NCBI RefSeq assembly: GCF_021390595.1
Contig: NZ_JAJEJR010000002.1
Coordinates: 1,302,001-1,366,000 of the forward strand
Direction of reading: 5' to 3'
DNA length: 64,000 nt
DNA from: Paraburkholderia sp. HP33-1
Lineage (GTDB): Bacteria; Pseudomonadota; Gammaproteobacteria; Burkholderiales; Burkholderiaceae
Position numbers and translations under genes: made by a program. Positions 60,149 through 64,000 of the stretch are shown here, piece after piece. Every line of letters starts with the position of its first letter. The first letter of the stretch is position 1. The notes under the pieces are model-generated. The model was given only the letters and a program-made list of their open reading frames with translations. It was not told the DNA's origin and did not search any database.

Positions 60149-61297
60149 TCACTTGTCCGGTTGCCGCACCGGCACCGGCCGCGTCAACAGATCGACATAG
60201 AAATTAAAGAACGCCGGATTATCGAATCGTTTGACGATCGTCATTTTCTGCAACCCAGGCGGCGGCGAACTCGTGTAGCCCCTTGCCTTGCCATCGTCGG
60301 CACCGAAGCCCGTATCCACATCCACCCACTCCTCGACGGTCTGCGTCGCGAACGACGGATGCATCAGGTACGCGAGCGTCAACGTGTCCCAGATGCTCGT
60401 CGTGTAATCCGGATTGGTCTCGAAGCCGTTCTTGCCGTCGAAACCGTAGCCGTTCAGCGTCTTGAAGAGTTGCGTAATGATGGTCTGCTTCGCCGGATCG
60501 TGCGCAATGCGATCGTAAACCGCCCTGTTCATTTGCACGGTATTCGTCACGTCAAGCGGAATCACCGTCTGTTTGATCGGCAGACGCAGGACCGTTTTCG
60601 CTGCCTGCGGATCGAACCACCAGTTGAACTCGGCGGTTCGCGTGGTATTGCCCGGCACGTCGATCGCGCCGCCCATGTAGATGATCTGCCCGATCAGCGG
60701 CACGATCTCGGGATGCTCGCGCGTGGCCAACGCGATGTTGGTCAGCGGGCCGATCGCAAGAATCGTCACCTCGCCCGGATAACGCTTCACTGATTCGACG
60801 ATGAAGTCGATCGCGCTCTGGTTGCGCACCTTGGTGTGCGTCGCGAAGCCGTCCGGCGGCGCGACGAGGTCACTCTCCGATTTCGGTTCGGCCTTGTTCC
60901 ATGCGCCGATATAGCCGTCGCCGCCGGGAAATTCCTTCAGTTCCCGCTGGACGGTTCTGAAGTCGTGCGACAGTGCGTAATTGGCGCCCGCATACACGCC
61001 GATCTGATTTTCGACGCCGAGTCGTTCGACCGATTTCAGCGCGTCGGCAACGCCCTGCTTCAGCCATTGATTACCGGACACCACGGTAATGCCAAGCACG
61101 TTCAGCGAACCTTGCGCCTGCAATTGCGCAGCCATCACTCCGAGCTGGCCGTCGTCGCCGAGCGTGTTGTAGTCGCTGTCGATGATCACCTTCGGCGGAT
61201 CGCTCCGGGCATTGAGACCGCTGCTGGCGCAAGCCGTGAGACTGAGTGTGGTTGCCACGCTTGCCGCCCAGGTCAATGTCACGAGAATTCGCATCAT
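60149..61297 (-). CDS. Exported nucleoside hydrolase lipoprotein
   Basis: A 382-residue protein. A signal peptide ends in the lipobox LTAC (Cys23), followed by a nucleoside hydrolase domain. The N-terminal calcium-binding acidic motif reads IIDSDYNTLGDDGQL (40-52), a variant of the usual DxDxxxDD with extra residues, then NVLGITVVSGNQW, ILAIGPLTNIALA (about 196) and IYMGGAIDVPGNTTRTAEFN with the late Asn and His/Asp region. It would split nucleosides in the periplasm. The start at 61297 has GGAGG ten bases upstream. Most family members are cytosolic, so export is notable. Confidence 0.82.
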   Translation of the reverse strand: MMRILVTLTWAASVATTLSLTACASSGLNARSDPPKVIIDSDYNTLGDDGQLGVMAAQLQAQGSLNVLGITVVSGNQWLKQGVADALKSVERLGVENQIGVYAGANYALSHDFRTVQRELKEFPGGDGYIGAWNKAEPKSESDLVAPPDGFATHTKVRNQSAIDFIVESVKRYPGEVTILAIGPLTNIALATREHPEIVPLIGQIIYMGGAIDVPGNTTRTAEFNWWFDPQAAKTVLRLPIKQTVIPLDVTNTVQMNRAVYDRIAHDPAKQTIITQLFKTLNGYGFDGKNGFETNPDYTTSIWDTLTLAYLMHPSFATQTVEEWVDVDTGFGADDGKARGYTSSPPPGLQKMTIVKRFDNPAFFNFYVDLLTRPVPVRQPDK

Positions 61298-61402
61298 CGA
61301 TGCAGTCCTCCGGAATACCGTTGTGTGATGCGGACAAGGCAACCGTCATAGGCGCGAACCATACGCATGACTAACAATTAATGCACAAACAGCAGCGCAT
61401 GC

Positions 61403-61440
61403 AAAAACGGCTCGCGACGTCACTGCAACGTCACGAGCCG
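61403..61440 (-). terminator. Rho-independent terminator of zwf
   Basis: On the minus strand a long stem (CGGCTCGTGACGT with ACGTCGCGAGCCG, one mismatch, loop TGCAGTG) is followed by TTTTT at 61407-61403. It sits 28 bases after the zwf stop. Confidence 0.85.
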
Positions 61441-61467
61441 CGTCAATCGCGCGCTATCGAAAGCCCG

Positions 61468-62949
61468 TTACTGCGACTCCTCCGCCCACACCGCATTTTC
61501 CCGCGTCATCAACGCGGTCGATGCGGCCGGCCCGAACGTGCCGGACGAATACGAGCGCGGCCGCTCGCCGGACTTCGCCCAGCCGTCGAGAATCGGCTCG
61601 GCCCACGCCCATGCCGCTTCGAGTTCGTCGCGACGCATGAAGTGCGTGAGACGTCCGCGGATCACGTCGATCAGCAGCCGCTCATAGGCTTCCGCGCGAC
61701 GTTCGGTGAACGCCTGCTGCAGGTCCAGGTTCAGGTTCACCGGCAGCATGTGCATTCCGCTGCCCGGCTCTTTCGCGAGCACCTGCAACTGGATCGACTC
61801 TTCGGGCTGCAACTGGATCACGAGACGATTGCCATAACTGCGGCCATTGGCCGGAATGATCGAGAACGGCAATTCGGAGAATTCGATCACGATCTCCGAC
61901 AGCTTCTTCTGCATCCGCTTGCCGGTGCGCAGGAAGAACGGCACGTTGGCCCAGCGCCAGTTGTTGATCCGCGCGCGCAGCGCGACGAAGGTTTCGGCGC
62001 GGCTGCCCGCCGGCACGTTGTCTTCCTCGAGGTAGCCCTTGACCGCCTCGCCGTCGACGGCGCCAGCCGTGTACTGGCCGCGCACCGTGTCGCGCGCGAT
62101 GTCCTCGGGTGTCATCGGCCGCAGCGAGCGCAGCACCTTCAGCTTTTCGTCGCGCACCGCGTCGGGATCGAGCGACACCGGCGGCTCCATTGCGACGATG
62201 CACAGCAGTTGCAGCAGGTGGTTCTGCACCATGTCGCGTAGCGCACCGGTCTTGTCGTAGAACCCCGCGCGGCTGCCGACGCCGACCGTTTCGGCCACCG
62301 TGATCTGCACGCTCTTGATGTACGGCGCCTGCCACAGCGGTCCGAAAATCGGATTGCCAAAGCGCAGCACCATCAGATTCTGGACGGTTTCCTTGCCGAG
62401 GTAGTGGTCGATCCGGTAGATCTGCGCTTCGTCGAAATGCTTGCCGACCGCGATGTTGATTTCCTTTGCGGAGGCCAGATCGTGACCAAGCGGCTTTTCG
62501 AGCACGACACGCGAATTGGCATCGACGAGCCCGGCCGACGACAGGTTGTCGCAGATATGGGTAAACAGATCCGGCGACGTCGCCAGATAGAACACGCGGT
62601 TCACGCCCTCGCGCGACGCTTCCTTCAGGCGCTGGTAGTCCTCGGACGAGTCGACGTCCATCCTTACGTATTCGAACAGCGCGAGGAATTTGTCCCACGC
62701 GGACGCTTCGAACGCCTTCTTGTCGATGAAGGGCTTCGCCTTCTGCTCCATGAATTCTCGGATGTATTCCTCGCGCGACCAGGGTTTGCGGCCGATCGTC
62801 AGAATGCGGGTGTCCGGCGGCAGGTTGCAGTGCAGATGCGCCATGTAAAGCGCAGGCAGCAGCTTGCGGAACGACAGATCACCGGTGCCGCCGAAGATGA
62901 TCATGTCGAGCGGCAGGTCGGGTGTGGCGGAAGCTTGTTGGGTCGTCAT
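61468..62949 (-). CDS. zwf: Glucose-6-phosphate 1-dehydrogenase
   Basis: A 493-residue enzyme of the oxidative pentose phosphate and Entner-Doudoroff pathways, oxidising glucose 6-phosphate to 6-phosphogluconolactone with NADP+. NADP-binding GGTGDLS is at 20-26, the substrate and catalytic RIDHYLGKE at 179-187, and the EKPLGHDL motif at 151-158. Full-length (E. coli enzyme about 491). A strong intrinsic terminator follows. pgl and edd are not in the window. Confidence 0.95.
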   Translation of the reverse strand: MTTQQASATPDLPLDMIIFGGTGDLSFRKLLPALYMAHLHCNLPPDTRILTIGRKPWSREEYIREFMEQKAKPFIDKKAFEASAWDKFLALFEYVRMDVDSSEDYQRLKEASREGVNRVFYLATSPDLFTHICDNLSSAGLVDANSRVVLEKPLGHDLASAKEINIAVGKHFDEAQIYRIDHYLGKETVQNLMVLRFGNPIFGPLWQAPYIKSVQITVAETVGVGSRAGFYDKTGALRDMVQNHLLQLLCIVAMEPPVSLDPDAVRDEKLKVLRSLRPMTPEDIARDTVRGQYTAGAVDGEAVKGYLEEDNVPAGSRAETFVALRARINNWRWANVPFFLRTGKRMQKKLSEIVIEFSELPFSIIPANGRSYGNRLVIQLQPEESIQLQVLAKEPGSGMHMLPVNLNLDLQQAFTERRAEAYERLLIDVIRGRLTHFMRRDELEAAWAWAEPILDGWAKSGERPRSYSSGTFGPAASTALMTRENAVWAEESQ

Positions 62950-63096
62950 GGCACGGTCGCAGCGTCTAGGGAGAAGGCGTCGATCAGGAATCGGCGGCCG
63001 GCGGACGGGCTACGGCTCCCGTCGGCGATGGCGCCTTTTCCGGCGAACGCCTATGGTGCAACGTTTCGGGATAGTTTGCACGGCAACATCTGCCTC

Positions 63097-63119
63097 AGGT
63101 TAGCGCAAAGCGCCAACCT
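63097..63119. promoter_or_regulatory. Inverted repeat upstream of zwf
   Basis: AGGTTAGCGC-AAA-GCGCCAACCT, 9 of 10 arm positions complementary, about 150 bases before the zwf start and 67 bases below the P2C-reductase stop. It could be an operator or a weak transcript end. Confidence 0.35.
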
Positions 63120-63185
63120 TGCGCGGCAGACGACTGTTTTTTAGGGATATTTTGCTCGATTTTTTGCGGGTTGAGCCGGTGACGG

Positions 63186-64000
63186 TCAGCCCCGTTCCAA
63201 AGCGTCGCGCGCGACCCGGCACGCGGCCAGATCCCACGCTGCGCAGCCGACGCTCTTGAACACCACCGGCCCCGCCGGCACCGGCTGCGTCTGATCCAGC
63301 ACCGCGGCGATCCCGCCCACGCGGGCCCAGTCGACACCCGCCTGGATGAAATCACCGGCCTCGTGCCTCGCGCCGGCCGGATCGTCGACGAATAGCGCAC
63401 TGCCGGCGAGCGTGGTCGCGCCAATCTCGGCCATCTGCGGCGTGAAAGCACCGACGCCGATCACGAGCCGCCCGGCACGCGCCGCCTCGTCGTAGACCGG
63501 CTGTCTGCTCGTGGTCAATGCAATCACGACGTCGGTCGAAGCGGGAATCGTCGCCCCTGCTTGTGTGAGCGGACGCAACTCGCGCACCTTGCCGCGCTGC
63601 GCCGCGCAGAATGCTTCGGCACGCGCGGGCGCACTGCCCTTGATCGACACGCGCGCGTCGGGAAACAGCTCGCCGATCGCCTCCAGATGATTGAGCGCCT
63701 GCGTGCCGGTGCCGATCAGCAGGAATTCGCGGGGCGCGCCTTCGCGGGGCGCGCGTCGAGCGAACGTCGCGATGCCGAGCATCGACATTGCTGCGGTCCG
63801 GCGGCCCGTCACGGTCGGGCCGTCGAGGACGAACAGCGTCTCGCCGGTGTCGGCATCGAAGGCCATCACCTGGCCGTGGATCGTGGGCAGATGGCGCGCG
63901 CCGTTGCTCGCGCACACGTTGACGAGCTTGTGGATCGCGAGATCAGGCGCGGTGGCGGGCATCGACAGCATGATGCCGCCCGCGTTCAGCGGCACGACGA
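63186..64000 (-). CDS. Delta1-pyrroline-2-carboxylate reductase (ornithine cyclodeaminase/mu-crystallin family), 5' end outside window
   Basis: The frame continues past 64000, so roughly the N-terminal 40 residues are missing. The visible 271 residues show the OCD/mu-crystallin fold: HGQVMAFDADTGETLFVLDG, LTGRRTAAMSMLG-like VTGRRTAAMSMLGI, the nucleotide-binding LLIGTGTQALNHLEA (GxGxQA), and the C-terminal KSVGCAAWDLAA. This combination matches the branch that reduces Delta1-pyrroline-2-carboxylate (hydroxyproline catabolism, LhpI-like). An ornithine cyclodeaminase or other imine reductase is possible. Confidence 0.8.
   Translation of the reverse strand, partial: VVPLNAGGIMLSMPATAPDLAIHKLVNVCASNGARHLPTIHGQVMAFDADTGETLFVLDGPTVTGRRTAAMSMLGIATFARRAPREGAPREFLLIGTGTQALNHLEAIGELFPDARVSIKGSAPARAEAFCAAQRGKVRELRPLTQAGATIPASTDVVIALTTSRQPVYDEAARAGRLVIGVGAFTPQMAEIGATTLAGSALFVDDPAGARHEAGDFIQAGVDWARVGGIAAVLDQTQPVPAGPVVFKSVGCAAWDLAACRVARDALERG

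Noticed and set aside
1..64000. CRISPR array or phage module
   Set aside because: No regularly spaced direct repeats, cas genes, integrase or phage structural genes were seen.

Overview
The window is GC-rich, densely coding DNA of a Burkholderiales bacterium, most likely Paraburkholderia or a close relative. Pointers are an OmpC-type trimeric porin, the Burkholderiales-restricted DUF4148 and DUF3331 families, OpgC, an AdoCbl-dependent class II ribonucleotide reductase, many LysR/AraC regulators and oxidoreductases, and codon use strongly biased to G/C at third positions. No rRNA, tRNA or CRISPR array was seen. The first and last genes are cut by the window edges.

Layout. 0-3 kb: end of an unrecognised helical protein, a triple-BON protein, a YbaK-like deacylase and a cysteine-rich Csp-type copper store. 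3-10 kb: psuG, an alpha/beta hydrolase, ribA, a CBS protein, a DUF4148 protein, 3-methyladenine glycosylase, a BON protein and ChaA. 10-16 kb: a LysR regulator divergent from an amino-acid-type ABC importer (binding protein and two permeases, no ATPase), then an MFS/beta-propeller gene pair. 15.8-22 kb is a decayed, mobile stretch: a superoxide dismutase stump, an SGNH lipoprotein, an intact IS1182-like element with a 5-bp target duplication, small orphan genes and a frameshifted pseudogene. 22-30 kb: an SDR/LysR pair, a periplasmic three-subunit molybdenum hydroxylase with tri-haem cytochrome c, and a LysM/M23 lipoprotein. 30-32 kb: an AT-rich three-gene overlapping operon (STM2901-like, DUF1493, membrane protein) that looks acquired. 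32-40.6 kb: porin, OpgC, esterase, AI-2E transporter-like protein, DUF3331 and NrdJ.

The most coherent system is at 40.6-49.6 kb. A GntR/HutC regulator is divergent from a co-directional set suyA-suyB-dctA-like-soeA-soeB-soeC. My reading is import of (R)-sulfolactate, a sulfonate analogue of malate, by a DctA-type carrier; cleavage by SuyAB to pyruvate and sulfite; and oxidation of the sulfite to sulfate by a cytoplasmic SoeABC complex. Two near-identical operators (TCATCYA-N7-TAGATGA) lie in the divergent promoter region, and a separate perfect 9-9-9 inverted repeat lies in front of soeA.

A second unit at 51.7-56.1 kb is a CusRS/HprRS-like two-component system divergent from a DUF5666 protein, a cytochrome b561-type membrane protein and a Tat-exported MsrP-like molybdoenzyme. 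An ATGAC-N6-GTCAT box lies between them, echoing the HprRS-MsrPQ arrangement of enterobacteria. The last 8 kb hold an AraC/alcohol dehydrogenase pair, a nested inverted repeat of about 600 bp, a LysR regulator, a lipoprotein nucleoside hydrolase, zwf with a clear terminator, and a truncated pyrroline-2-carboxylate reductase.

All functional names come from recognising motifs and remembered family sequences; no database search was run.
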